Shown here: in pieces, positions 1-13,330 of the stretch | Numbering within the stretch: position 1 is the first letter of the stretch | Layout of the letters: each line of letters starts with the position of its first letter | DNA from: Lethocerus indicus | Taxonomy: Eukaryota; Arthropoda; Insecta; Hemiptera; Belostomatidae | Assembly (NCBI GenBank): GCA_019843655.1 | Contig: JACDQD010000006.1 | Coordinates: 16,200,246-16,264,245, forward strand | DNA: 64,000 nt | Direction: 5' to 3' | Program-made: the position numbers and the translations under genes | The notes under the pieces: generated by a model | The model's input: only the letters and a program-made list of their open reading frames with translations | Database searches by the model: none | Told to the model about the DNA's origin: nothing

Positions 1-3000
1 GTTCAAATACAACGAACAGGGCTGCCCGGAAGTTGAATGCCCAAGTTGGAGAAAGCGAAACAGAACAACTGGAAACGAGGAAACAATTTTCTCCTCTATA
101 ACAAGCTTAAATGCTATGGCTCAATCTATAGCAGTATGGACATAATGGAGAATATGAAATCCAAACCAGCGTGCGATTTTAAAAAAACAATTAATTTAGC
201 ATTCAGTAAAAATCACATACCACCATTTTACTCCCTTTTCAAAATCCAAGTAGGTGGTATTAACGAATATTACCCCCTTGTGGAAGTAATAGGAAGGCGG
301 ATATTCGACCTGTGGCATTTTGATGACACACACGCGGTAAATAAATTTCCTCCCTTTCGTGAATTCACTAGGTTCGAAGATACGTTTAAAAAATGGAGTC
401 ATATTTAAAAGACGGGGAGAGTGAAATCGGGTTTAAATAATTGGCATCGGAGGAAGGGGTCGACCCGAACCGGATGCGATCCGGCCCGTGGAAAGCTAAA
501 AGGCAACGAGGCCAAGAAACGGCCTTCTGTTGTCCGAGTCCCGTTCAAGACGGAGCAAAAGGGGGTTGTCGGCGTACATTTAATCTGGGTACACGTCGGC
601 CACCGGACAGGCGGCAAGTGGGCCGAAACTCGGGTTTGGACATTCGAGTTATAACAGACGGGAGGCGGGCAAACCGGGGGCAGTTATTAAAAGGCCCGGT
701 GTGCCGCAACAAGTGAAAGTGATGACCGGGGGAGGAGGGGGCTTCACACAATCAATATACGCAGATTGCCCAGAGAGGACGGCGGGTCCATCCTCGGTCG
801 AGGGTACGGCACCCCGGGTCCGATATTCAGTTTTATTTCGAAATCACATAGTACGAGAGATGTTCGCAAAAAGAAAATTGCAGCCTCCGTAAATGTCAGA
901 AAGCCACGCTTTCGGTCGATTCTTCTTTTTTACATGACGGAAGGAGCAGTTATTGCCACACGCTCGTATTAGGTTCGGTCCCAATTATGCTCAAGTTCAC
1001 GCGGGTTAATGAAGCGAGGATGACGAGACGGAGTTCGAAATTGATCCGGCCGATAGGCCGACCGAAAAGAGAAAACGACGGCCGAACCGACAGGCCGCCG
1101 ATAACAAAAGGTTGACAATCTTCTCTCATAAAAACCCCCGGCTGAAGGTTGCCCCTACGCAGATCCGCATTCGCCTCTCGGTCCGCCCATCCACCGCCGT
1201 CTGCACCTGCCGATGAACTTTTAAAATATACGTTCCGTCCCACTTCCAGCAAGGTTGTTTATCGACGATTCGATCACGGAAAATTGGCGTAATTCGTCCC
1301 AATTTACATATCCGCTGCCTTTTGAGACAAGAACGCATGCGAGCAAATCCGGGATTCAGTCAGGACTAACAGCAAGATTCACTTCATAACACCTTCTTTA
1401 CCGAGTTTAAGATTTCATGAAAATATAAACCAAGAGATGTTTTATAATATTGATATAAGATTTAAGTGTTATTTTTTTAAATATAACCAATAACCAGTTT
1501 TTCACAAGCAGAACCCATGACCGTCTGGGGTGTGGCTAGCTGACGTGTAATCCAGCCATTGGATGCCCATTTCGCAAACGCAGATCCGGCTCTGTGAATC
1601 CGCATTCTAATTTTTATTTTCCTCGTACAATCCATTAAATCCTAAAATTACAATGTCTGACACTACACTGAAACACCTTGAAATTTATACGAGGCGATAC
1701 GCTTCATTTGTTTCTGGAATTTGATCAGAAAATGTTCCAGTTCGTTTCAAAAATTTAATGACATTCCACTGCAATTAATTTCCATTACTCATAGCTCGTG
1801 TGTGCATCGCCAGATATGTTAGTTATGCAAAACTATATCGGCAGGTTACAAAACTAAATCAGGTACTGCTATGATGAATTTAGCAGGATTATTTAGAAAG
1901 CCTCACGGGGTTGTAATTTTGAATTGGTGAATATTGTTGTAAAGGTGGGAATGCCCGGCGGTGATTCTCGTTCCCAGCGCCGGCGGAGACATTATAAATT
2001 ATTCAACGGCCTACAATAGGCCAGAAAAGGAAAAACAAGCGGAGAAACGAAATTATTTAAAAGTCGTCGCGAGCATACGGGGCCCTACCCGCCCTCGTTC
2101 TTTTCAAAGCTCCCTCAAAGGTTGGAGTTAAACCGAGGGGAACAATGGGAGCGGGCACAACAAATATCTTGCCCGCGAAGGATACAGAATTGGGAGTTTG
2201 GCGCGCGGTTAATTCAGTTATTTCGTCTAAAGGGAAATGGAAATGGACCGGTGTCTCCTCTCTAAACGGTACTGAAAAGGGGCCACCGAATAGTTAATAC
2301 AAATGGGAAATCCGGGCGCCACAGCCTTACACCTTTTCCCTCTGTAGAATATTATTACCCGACGGCGATATTTACGCAAAAAATAAACCGATAAATTAAA
2401 TAAGTTATCGAATACCGTTACTGCAACTACCCGTTCTGTTCCGTCGCTTTGAATATTGTAATTCGAGAAAAGCGAATTATGGGAACAGGACCAACAGACT
2501 GAATATTCATTAATCAGGATCGGATAGAGATTAGATATTCCAATAAGCTCTCTTAATAAAAGGGGCCACATAATTCACTTTGAGTTTCAATACTGAAGTG
2601 GAAACATCTTTTCTACAGTATGTTGTGCACAGAGTGAAAAGTAAGTTTAATTATAATATAACGTATCGTATATTAGTTCAAAGCGCCTGGAATGTATAAA
2701 GAAAACATGGCAAATGCGGTAATTAAAATAATACGCCCTTATTGTGAAACTGATATGTGTTTCATATTTATATTTATATGGAAATATCGTTATTTGCAAG
2801 TATTTATAGTAGTAGCAGCAATGCGGGGCCATCCATATATATTTTATATCATGAACGCTTAACCTCTGACACCTATCCATGTTTCTACTTAATGCGGCAA
2901 GGCACACCGTACAAGGAGGAGACGGCTTAAAGGCCTCCAAGGCGTTCGGCTAAACATTTTATTCTCTACATCTGATTTAATCAGCGAAATATAATTTCAA

Positions 3001-3210
3001 TAGTTTTTAACGCATTGGAAGTTGGCCAACTCTAGATTAGAGGTGTCGCAATTGCACGACTAACGCGATTTGTCGCTCCTTAGGAAAAAATTAATATCGA
3101 GGATTCTTTACCGAATTTCTCTCGTTCAGTATTCAAGAAAGCCATTTTATTTTATAATAATGACGGCCGAGGACAACGCATCAATTAAGGGACCGTAATG
3201 AACCCCGTCG

Positions 3211-3300
3211 GAAGAGAGAGAAGATTCGTGGTGAATTGAGAGAGTGTGGGTGAAGGTGGGCGTTGAGACGGGGGAGTGGGAGTGAGACAGAGCGAGAGTT
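3211..3300 (+). promoter_or_regulatory. GA-rich, GAGAG-bearing purine tract
   Basis: Repeated GAGAG words on a purine-rich strand followed by CpG-rich DNA and a CA repeat. GAGA-factor and Polycomb-type elements in insects look like this. A TATAAATA word near 3443 could make it a promoter, but no transcript or exon was recognised. Confidence 0.25.
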
Positions 3301-3348
3301 TCTCCTCGGTGTTCGGGTTTCTCTCTGGGCGGAGTTCCGGTCCGGGCT

Positions 3349-3367
3349 CACACACACACACACACAC
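3349..3367. repeat. (CA)n microsatellite
   Basis: Uninterrupted CA dinucleotide run within a CpG-rich block. Confidence 0.95.
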
Positions 3368-4377
3368 GGGGAGAAAAGAAAGAGTAAGAGCCGCCCGAAG
3401 AAGAGTCCGCCCGCTCGGTGAAATCCTCGGGAGCGCTTCCTTTATAAATAGAAATCGGGTTAAGACCGTCACGCTAACCGCTTTCCTCCCGCCGTCCCCA
3501 CTCGGCACCGATTTCGATAATACATCGCGTCAAAACCTGGAGGGGGAGCACGAGCCGTAATAGTGGAACAGCTCCAAGTCACCGATTTCGGCCGGGAACG
3601 CGGAGGCCTACGTCAAATTATGGCAATCATCAAAAGCATTACAGCTCTAGTAGGGGGTAGGTGTGTGTTCATTGTCATCATTCCATATTCCACAACCTCT
3701 CGGGAAGTGTTATTTAACTCACTAATTGGATAGAAAGCTGACTTCGCTAACTGTGATTTGCGAAAATTGAATCAGACGCTGACACTACTGGAGAATTGGC
3801 AGTGCTTTGGGCGGCCCCAGACTCTGAATATATTAAAAAAGGCTTAACTTTAATACAGAAACATCTACTATAATGCTATCTTGGTTTCAGATTTTGACCA
3901 ATTTCAGATTCACCAAATTTCAAATACACCCCGGTAAAATTAGATAAGGAAGGGCCTTAACTTCACAATATTTTCAAAGAATATACAATAGCGGACTCAT
4001 ATTGGATAGCGTGTGTGTTCATGGAGTGGGAATCAAACATATCTGGTCGGTTTTTTTAGTTCTGTTCCTCACAACTGGCTTGTATGAGATAAAGTTTTTA
4101 TCTCAATAGTGCCTGGCGTCTGGATCTAAAAACTAAGATATCCGGACATGTATTTCAATTGGCTTCTGCGTATGCAATCTCATAGTCTAAATTCGTAACT
4201 TAAAGCTCTATCTCAGGAATTGAATCTGGAGGCACCCCAATGATTTACATTTATTCTTAGCCGATTTAGCGTCTGCCAGGATGCAATCACTGGTTGGCGC
4301 CTCGGGCCGTCCCCCTCCCACCGCGGGCGCTAGATCGGCGTCTCCTCTCGCCCCTTAAAATAAGTAAATGCGCGTAC

Positions 4378-4392
4378 ATTGACTACGTCAAT
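4378..4392. promoter_or_regulatory. Small palindrome ATTGAC-TAC-GTCAAT
   Basis: 6-bp arms with a 3-nt spacer, next to GCTACGTAACC, a bZIP-like half-site. It sits in a CpG-rich block at about 4270-4580. A chance occurrence is possible. Confidence 0.3.
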
Positions 4393-7300
4393 GCGCTACG
4401 TAACCGCGCATTTTCTCTCTCTTTTTCTTCGATCGGAGAACGAAGGAAAAACTGAAGGAGTCAAGGGCAGCCTGGAGCCGTCATGAAAATGCTGCGATAG
4501 GAAATAACGCTAATGTCATCGGAAATCGGGACAACGGTGATATAATTGCCGGGAGTTCGAGAGGATATATCCGGAATATGAAGGCGGTACGGTACCAACT
4601 GCTAAGTACTAAGTGCTGTAATTATAACACATTTAAATCGAATTCAATTCCACTTCGGTAGTATCGACATCAGATTCTCACAGGGAAATCGCCTGGTCAT
4701 TTCAAACATGGAATTATATGGTATACAAACGCCGCAGATATAACAGTAACTACTATAAGGTTAAGCTATTAAAAATCTGGAAAAGGAATCATGCAAATAA
4801 CCACACTGTGCGCATTTTGTGCCAGTTGTAGGTGTTACCTATATCAAGAGTCTTACTCTTCTTTCCCCGTGTCCAATACTTTAAAATATAAAAAGTAAAA
4901 TCTTCTCGGTGAGCAGTCCAATTAAATTTTCAGTACAAAGAAGCATTAATTTTTTGTTTTCGCTAAACAAAACTTGTGATATGCAATTGATGGGAGTGGC
5001 TATTAGGGGTAGTTAGGGACTTGGGGGGGTATGACGGTGGCGTGAATTAAGTGGCGTCCCACTCTCCCTGGTTGGGCCGCACTTGAGCCCCGGTTAATTG
5101 TTATAAACAGAACGGGGGCTTTTAATCGGTGTCCGGTGCCGCCCCTCGACAAGCGGGGTAGATCCGTATCGGCGCTAAAGATATCTCGATCGGACCGAAC
5201 ATTAAAAAACCGCGACTACCGGACAAACCACTCGACCTTCTCTCCCGGTCTCGTTTCCAAAGCTCTTTACGAGCCTAATTTACAACAGGCACTCGATATC
5301 AGTGTAAACATCTAAAGCATTTAACTTTGTTTTGTTTGGGAACGCAGTGTTGTCGTATCCTGCTGTCAATCGAGCGTACACGTTCGGTGTTAAGTCCGAC
5401 AGATAGTATTATTAGGCGCACAGTTCTTGCTGTGACATTCAACAGAGAACGCTTATATAACGTTTAATGTTATGTGTATCTTGGCAAAAACTTATGTGTT
5501 GACAACTGTGCCAGTTAATAATGGCAAAAGTCAAATCTAGACTACCGCAGGAACAAAATAATATGAGAAGGTGGTACAGGAGGAAATAATAATACTATGA
5601 GCGTATAAAGCCTTTACAAGTACACCGGTCTAATAATACCTCAATCGTCTGTATTGATTATACACTACAATTTTTGCATGTAAATACACAAACAGAGAAG
5701 ATTACATGCGGCACGAACTGGAAGGCTCGTTAGTAAATGTCAAAGACGCCATTTCCGCTCGAGGAGGATCTCGCTTGACGACTAGATAATAAACCGATTA
5801 AAATACGGAGCTTTATCTTAAGGGAACTTATGCCAATTCTAAACTAGCGAACTGGATCGCAATGACTATTTATTGATTTAATTCAGGGTCAGCGTAGTTG
5901 GACAGATTGAATTAAAGTATTATTTCTTGAATGGTGCTCAAGTTTATAATTCAGAGGCTTGAATTAACAAACACCCATAATGGTGAAAACATCCGATGAA
6001 ATAATATTATATAATTCACGATTAAAATAAAAATCTTAAAAGGTAGAAGAACAACTTCGACATTTCTTCGAGATGGTAATTTCAGTTTCTCAATAATTAC
6101 AAAATTATGCATAACATAAAACAATAGTACTAAATGTTCAAACTCTTCTGCGTAAATAATGTTACAAGTAGACATTTTATGATATACGATTATTTCAAAT
6201 GTCTTACAGCTATTGTACAACATTTATTCCAGAATATTCTTGTGATAAGAAAACTGGCAGTAAATGGGATGCACTGAGTTATCGAATACACAATTTTAAT
6301 ATTGGTGGGGAACAGGAACGAGCACAAATATCCGAAGGTCGCGAAGAGGGGGCAGGTAACTTCACATAAGGCCCGGAGTCAGGTCGTGACTGGAAATTAC
6401 TTATTTCAAACTTCTTGGAACACCGGACGGCCGATAAAATACAACAGAATTCCAGCATAAGATCCATCTATAACACAAATTACCCAAATAATATTCGTGG
6501 ATTCCAAGTTCGGAAGATGTAGTACAGAAGTAATGCTTGTGCAGGAAACGAACGCTTGTTCCAGTAAGTATAGAGACCAATAAATACTTATGGAATCGAT
6601 GGTAAAATGGAGTACTATGATGTACTCTTTCATTCTAATACAATAAGTGATGATTAACACTGATTTGAAGCAATTTTGACAAAGATTTCACTCAATGGCC
6701 TAACACGTATTTCCAAAACTAAATGATAATTGCTTTCATATATTCAATTAATAGTTTAAAAAAGTACACTTCAAGTATATTAGAAATAAATTGTTTAGAT
6801 GATAAATGTGACATACTCATCATCACTTTATACCCTAGTAAACTTAATATGACTCGTCAAATGCAGCGAAGAGGACAGGCTGAGGTAGCTTGAGAAAGAA
6901 ATCAATCATTGAGGGATTAAGTTATCATGACCCGAGGGTAACCGGCCCCCTTATGCGATTATATTGTTCATCTACAGAAAGACAAATTGAGGTCTATCTC
7001 AGTTCAAGGGTGTATATATTTATGTCTGTTTCGAAGTCAACGCGTTTGTTTAAATTGGCATGTTCTCTCCCGCGAGATAAATAATACGCAGATATCCAGT
7101 TTTTCTGAGCGCAAAAACCTGCGTGACACGAAAGGAAATAGTGAGAGACATAATTGAGAATGAAGTTAATGGTTGCAACAGCAGACCTGTCGGCGATAAA
7201 ATCGGAACGAGGCTTGGAGATTTGTCCAGGTTGCACAAAACGTTGGTAAATCTGGTAAACGAGGAACGATTTTGATTGGTGGAACCGGTGTGGGTCAGGG

Positions 7301-7874
7301 TTCAAGGGAGTGAAGCCGGATGCGCCTTCACTCCCGACCGCCGGGGCAAAACCTAACTCGCCAGACGCCTTTTGGTTTTCACAATAAGATATTCACGTAC
7401 ACAACCGTTCGTCGTGATCATTAAATGCGAGAGATGCAACGAATAAAAAAAAGGGAGAGAACTCATGGAATACGACATTAAAAGCCACATCCCCTTTGAG
7501 TAATAACATCACGAGGAGAACTTCATTCTTGTTTGAGACCAGCCTGTTTGGTTTTGGACAATTTCGAAACGCAAGAAAATGAGAGCGAGATAAATATAGC
7601 GGTGATATTCTGGGCACGAGGTCCTGAAAACATTATAAATCATCTATAACAAAATAGGAAGAAGGCTTTACAATCATTTCAATGAAAGTATAACCTCAAG
7701 TAGAAACAGCACCCCTGCGTGCAATAACATTTAGATTTAATTAATTTTTTTAATTGGTGAATCCGAATTACACCTAGATTTGATACAGATTTATAAAAGA
7801 AATATATAAGTGCATTACAAACGTGGTTTCGACGATTGTCTAGAATTTGGTTAACACCACAGCGTACTACTTAC

Positions 7875-8116
7875 ATATGTGCCCATAATTATGAAAGTGG
7901 TCTAAGTCATATATTTCTGGTTTCGAGATATTTAATGAATTGCTTTCGAATAAATTAACAAATATTTTTATATTATGCAACATTTTAATTTAAAATTGTA
8001 TTTCTTGATTAATGGAAGTTTACTATGAATATGAAATTTTGTGTGAATTTCATATGAAAATGTTGTATTTAAAGTTTGAATTGACTTACACAACTTTCAT
8101 AATTATGGGCACATAT
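7875..8116. mobile_element. MITE with 35-bp terminal inverted repeats
   Basis: The left end at 7875-7909 starts ATATGTGCCCATAATTATGA. The right end at 8082-8116 is its reverse complement over 35 bp with only two mismatches, the outer 24 bp being identical. The 242-bp interior is AT-rich and has no coding capacity, as in nonautonomous DNA transposons. The flanks (CTTAC on the left, CTCAAC on the right) show no clear target-site duplication, so the true ends could be a few bases further out. TIR length and AT content fit the Tc1/mariner superfamily, but no autonomous partner is in the window. Confidence 0.8.
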
Positions 8117-10965
8117 CTCAACAAATATAGGTCCGAGCGATAATAAATTAATAAAAACCAGTAATATAACAGGAATGATTATAATCTTAACCCTGAAGGA
8201 CCTCAGTTTCAATATCTTAATCTATTTCTTGTTTAGCTTATGTCTTCTGGAGAAACCCATCAAATCTTTAGTGTCAGTTTAATGAAATACAAAAAAAATT
8301 ATAAATGATTTGCACTCATGCATAATATCAGTTCGACAAAAAAAGCCTACAACCATAAATAAACAATTGTGAAACATAAAATTTTCGCATACATTTTACA
8401 AACTGACATTCCCAATGCATTTAATAAAAAGTAAACAAGTGTGAAATAACAGTCAGAAAGTGCACAAATGGCCGTCTTCTGTAATTTGTACGGAGAAATT
8501 TAAATCGCCGATACTAAAATCTCGGGTGTCGACTGACCCAGTTTACAGTAAAGATACAGGGCGCGAAAAAAACAGTTCCGGAGAGTTTTATTACGAAACA
8601 GAATAAATTTGTTGTAATTATATCCAATCGGGGCATAATCGTTTCAGCATTCATCTCGAGCTCAATTAACTATCTCCGCATTCCTGTTGCAAAGCCGTCC
8701 ACAAAACGCACGCGGCGGTTTGCAGCCGGCGGCCCAGCTGATTTTAAAGAGTTTAAGTGATCCCAGCACGCGCACACACACACACACACACACACACCGA
8801 CTCCTACCTCGAGACACAACAGAATTTTATCGTCCCATCTCGTACTTATCTCCGGGTAGGTATCGGAAATATCTGTGACTCCATGAAAGGAAGGCTATGA
8901 CCATTACGTACGTCCAATATAGTACACAAGTTATATTTATTCAAATTAAGGTGTTAATTGGAAATTTGCCTTAGTCACCCGAATGACATAAGATTGAATA
9001 AAGCTGTAATATTTGTCATAGCTTAAAAATATGAACTCTGTTATTTGAATTCTCTAATAAAAGCCAAATAACGTAAGATAATAATATTAGAGGCGATAAG
9101 ACCAACCCACGCATTTACCAAACTTTACCAAATATCGCCATTCTGATAATACCTACATACGGACCACTTTATTTCGAAGTTTTAAAGCAACATTACGACT
9201 GACGAAATGCAGACAGTAGGGGGATAGGTTTGAAGAGACCGGCCGGTCCGTCCGAAATTCCCGGCCCGGTCCATTAGATGACGTGTCGCAAGAGTTAAAC
9301 TTGACATTAAAGCCAAACGGGAAAGCCCTTGAACTAAAAATACGAAACTTCGGAATGCGGAGCGTGCGCGTGGCGGTCCGGGCGGGCGGTGCGCGTCTGT
9401 GCGGCAGCAGAGAAGGTAGAGGCGAACTGTTCTGTTCCCGTTGAGGCCGGCCCCAATCGCGTATCCGGGTCTTTCTCTACGAGCGGCCGCCCGTTCTGCC
9501 ACTGACCCCAATCCGCGCTTCCGCCTTCGATTCCTCTCTGGGCCCACTTAGCCGGCCCGCTTTAAGTTTAACCCAGCCGCTCGAGGATGCTAGGTACCGC
9601 CCGTTCCAAAAATAACGACTCGGTTCAATAAACCTTACAGGTCTTCGGCCCAACGAACGGGGCCTCGCGGGGTGAGGATAGCGACTCCACGCGGGGCTAC
9701 TTCTCTATCAGACCGAACGGAACTCTCAGTAACTGGCAAATATCAAAACTTCGGGCGGGTATCGCCGACAAAATTTATAATTATATGCCTAATAAAATCC
9801 TGGTGTAAACAATGTGGATCGAAGTAATCATATGTGTATAATTACACGCTGGGCGGTATACAGCATTAAATAAGTCGAAAATATTGAAATTGTTACGAAT
9901 TTTCAATCTCTATCGTATTGTAGAGTCTGAACCACGAAAGAATTGAAAGATCGACAACGAAAGGTTTCGAAACGTGCATGGAGCTGGCAAGAAACAGTTT
10001 ACACGCTCCGCACGTTCAGGGAATTCCATCGGAACTCTGGGGCGGTGTGATCGTTGGGAGCGGGAACCCGAGAGGACCGGTTCGGTCGAATTTTCTTCGC
10101 CTATAACAATCACAAACCATTTTCCAATAGATGTTCCAGTCACAGTTCCAGTAATGACCGGGAAACTCGCGGGGCGGCCGAACTTTCGTTCTTATTATTG
10201 CAGCGCAGAACAATAATTCGAACAACCGAGCGCTACGGTCAACAATTGTGGTTCCAATGAAAACAGAACTTTGATTGCTTACCATCTTCTGATAATATTT
10301 ATAAAGTACAAATTTACTGATTCCGCCACTGATTTTGTGGCATTGTCAGTACCATAAAGTCACTAAACTACGTTTAGTAACCATAACATTAAGCACTGCC
10401 TGTAATTCATCGTTGTGGAGATTCGCCAGAGATCGACGCCCGATCACTGGGATATACGGATTTCGATTTAAGCCCCGAAAGAGAAATTCATTGCAGGTCG
10501 CGATTTTAAGCGCCACCGCGTCGTTCACCTACAAACGGCGTGCATACTTTCTAAAAAACACGGATCACGATTTCATGATTTCGTCCGGCGACGGACTCGG
10601 TCCAGCGCTTTCGGTCCGTTAAGTGTACGTAATGAGAACGGCTTCGTGACAATTGGGGTAGGAGAGCCGTTCGAGATGTTCGATATCTCATTGGGTTTGA
10701 GGGGCTTCCTAACTGGTTTACTTTTGTGCATCACTCGCAGAAAAGTTAAATAGATGAAAAAATATTCTTCGGTTATTTGGTACAAATAATTCTAATGTTA
10801 CTTTTTATTACGACTTTTATTACTAATTTATTAATTTTATGGGTGAGAGGAATTAATCGGTCTTTTTTTTAGTAATATATTTTTTAATGTAGTAAAATAT
10901 TTTTAGTTTTTCTTGATATACAACATGAATTGGCATCCTGGATGGATGTTGTACGAATAACTGCG
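8117..10965. other. Gene-poor DNA, no exon recognised
   Basis: Contains a strongly CpG-rich segment at about 9200-9720 and another at about 9970-10240. The 121-codon minus-strand frame at 9182-9547 has a composition driven by GC content and no family resemblance. Confidence 0.5.
8773..8797. repeat. (CA)n microsatellite
   Basis: Twelve-unit CA run. Confidence 0.95.
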
Positions 10966-11385
10966 TACATAAGATGAAAATCCCAAAAAGTAAGGCCTCC
11001 TATTTTTTTCTATAATATTTACACCATTTTAAAGGTTGAAGAATGTTTCAGAATGCCCATTTCTTGCCAGCTCGTCTCTTTCAGGAAGCGATGAACCTCA
11101 TCTTTAATCTCGTCCTCGGAGCAGAATAGCCTTCCGGACAAATATTCTTTCAACTTGGGGCACAGGTGGTAATCAGGTGCCAAGTGGGTGGGTGATGAAG
11201 TTCTAACCGAAGTTTAGCAGGAAAACAAGGATTTGACGGGCGACTTGCGAGCGAGCATTGTCATGGAGAATGCTTAGCCCTTGCTCAACATTCCTCTTCT
11301 CCCGTACTGCATTGCCCTTCTGAGTTTCTCAACGTTTCACAGTACCTGTCAGGGTTCATTGTGGTCCCACCGCTTTCGAGACCTT
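10966..11385 (-). mobile_element. Degenerate, 5'-truncated mariner-type transposase fragment
   Basis: Reading the minus strand from about 11385 and allowing for frameshifts and stops, one sees the mariner catalytic half: GGTTMNPDRYCETLRN, then HDNARSQVARQILVFLLNFG (the second-aspartate HDNARPH region, His altered), then THLAPDYHLCPKLKEYLSGR, EDEIKDEVHRFLKE and a stop. A terminal sequence with ACTTTTTGGGATTTTC follows and ends at TA near 10966, like a mariner 3' end. The 5' half, with the N-terminal helix-turn-helix domains and first aspartate, is missing. In-frame stops after NFG and after EEEC show that it is dead. Superfamily call firm; subfamily not assigned. Confidence 0.85.
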
Positions 11386-11815
11386 ACTTGTGTAGTTGCT
11401 CTCGTATATACAATTTCTAAATTGAAGTACTGGCCACACGAAGAGCAGGTAGAAAATGTGAAGGACCGAATAGAATGTAGGGGTAAATCATTGTTTGAAC
11501 CGAGCTAAAATTAGTATTAGTCAGTGTGACGGATGACACACACACAAGGAGAGATATACATGGGCCGACCGCGAACCGATATGAAAAAAGGCGCCATCTC
11601 ACAACCGGTAGCGGCCCACTGGCGGGGTCGCACCTGAGCCGTCCGCGGGGCTACAAATGGGGAGGATAAAAAGCGAAACGCGTACACACGTTTTTATCCC
11701 CGAGAGAACCCGTTCCGATCCATATTAGGAGAGGCAGCCGTCGGTTGAGTAAACCTCAAGTTTTGTCCGAAAGCCCCCACCCCACCGGCTCTTCTCGAGC
11801 CGCGCAAAAGGATCT

Positions 11816-11829
11816 GTTGCCTTGGTAAC
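11816..11829. promoter_or_regulatory. RFX X-box motif
   Basis: GTTGCC-TT-GGTAAC is a canonical X-box: two RFX half-sites with a 2-nt spacer. RFX factors control ciliary genes in sensory neurons and other targets. It lies inside a GC-rich block (about 11590-11900) with no exon recognised nearby, so the target is unknown. Confidence 0.55.
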
Positions 11830-12144
11830 AAGACACTAGGTGACAGGAAAATGTGCGCCACGTCTCGGAGAATATCACCTCGGACCTATATGGCCAGAGG
11901 ACAAAGTTCGAACGTTAGACTTTTTTAAACCTATACTATTAATATTTAAGAACAGTAATTACGTTTAATGATTTCGCAAGGGAGGATGATTCAGAATATA
12001 ATATACTCTGCTTCCTTTCCCATGTTTTCTCCTAGAGAAGTTCCAGGTTCTCGTTGTTTCTCACTGATATATTATCCAATTATTATTATCTAACGCTAAT
12101 TATTTGGGAGTTATCTTTTGAATAACTGAGAGGAATGCAGGAGA

Positions 12145-12145
<1 letters not shown>

Positions 12146-12197
<52 letters not shown>
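12146..12197. repeat. (TA)n microsatellite
   Basis: About 52 bp of uninterrupted TA, self-complementary and prone to cruciform formation and length change. Confidence 0.97.
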
Positions 12198-12201
<4 letters not shown>

Positions 12202-12859
12202 GAGGTGATAAACGAGGGCCTAGTAGAGCGGTAAAGAGGAAAAACGGTTGGAGCTCTGATGCATTTCGAGAATATCGCATCGGTAGTGACAATGAATGAT
12301 TACCGGCCGAGAGGAGCGAGTGGAAGGGGGTCGGGGTAAATATAAATGATTTAGGAGCGGGTCCGGGACCGGGGACACCCCGATCCGGCTCTCTGATAGC
12401 TGTTCATCACTCCTACACCCCTCTCCCAATATAAACTCGCATAATGGTCCACCGACTCAACCTAATGGACTCGGGGGTCAAACATTACCTACTCAATTGA
12501 ACCGGAACAAGAATAGAAGAACTCGCATTCCAACCTTCGATAGACAATTCTTTATTAAATTTTAAATACAGAAAATAATACAACACTCGGTGAAAAACTT
12601 ATTCACGCTTTACTAACAGACTTCAATGAATGTTTTAACGAATATAGGATTTACAATATATTTAATTAAGGAAATCGGTTTGCCACTATTTTGAACCCAC
12701 GTCAAAGGATAATCGTGTTCCATTTTTATTCGCGCAATATAAATTCCGAACCTCAGAATCGGGAAATTTTCATTTCTCGGATAATCTAATTGTCGGTTAC
12801 ATAACGGCGTCTATTAAAATTTAAAATCGAGAAGCACCGCGCGAGGCAAAACACAATTT

Positions 12860-13330
12860 ACAGAAACGGATTGGCCTTGAGGCAAGGTCCGGCTCGGGGA
12901 GCGGTTGAGGCGGCGGCGGCGGCGGCGACCTACCTGGACCGAGGTGTAAGTCATTCCTGCGGTTCGATGTGAAGACGACGTCTTAGGGGCGGTTGGGGCG
13001 GCACTGGGGAGATGTACACACACGCGACGGCGTTAACTGAACGAGCGGCGTTGTGGAGCGACACTGGGGAAAGAGAGTCGGCGACTGGTAGACGGAGCGG
13101 GCCGGCCTCTCCTCGGTGACCTCCTTCATCCCTACTACTACCTCCGCCGCCAACCCTTCCCACCCGAACCCAACCACCCGTTCCCAATTGGGTCGCTCCG
13201 AAAGTTTCGAAACGGCGACGGCCGGAAGTCCCCACGAAAGTTCGACCTTATTATTAATTTTCCCTCCGTGTCCGCGCCCCCGACTTCTGGCCCGCTCGCT
13301 GTGTAATAGACGCGCGGGGTTAATGTCATA
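12860..13330. promoter_or_regulatory. CpG-rich block with a CGG repeat
   Basis: One of the most CpG-rich segments in the window, including a CGG run at 12911-12927 and strand-asymmetric purine and pyrimidine tracts. This is the composition of an unmethylated promoter or enhancer. Open frames here have biased composition and no recognisable domain. No splice-supported exon was found. Confidence 0.35.
12911..12927. repeat. (CGG)n repeat
   Basis: Short CGG trinucleotide run in the CpG-rich block. Confidence 0.9.

Larger units (their letters stand above)
1..7874. other. Gene-poor DNA, no exon recognised
   Basis: AT-rich DNA with CpG-rich blocks near 420-830, 1020-1240, 2040-2200, 3180-3600, 4270-4580 and 5030-5260. 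The 123-codon open frame at 37-408 has no recognisable domain or splice context. The blocks could be regulatory; nothing else is supported. Confidence 0.5.

Noticed and set aside
37..408. 123-codon plus-strand open frame
   Set aside because: No recognisable domain, no splice context, and overlapped by an open frame on the other strand; length is unremarkable in this composition.
9182..9547. 121-codon minus-strand frame, arginine-rich
   Set aside because: Composition follows the CpG-rich DNA; no motif or family resemblance.
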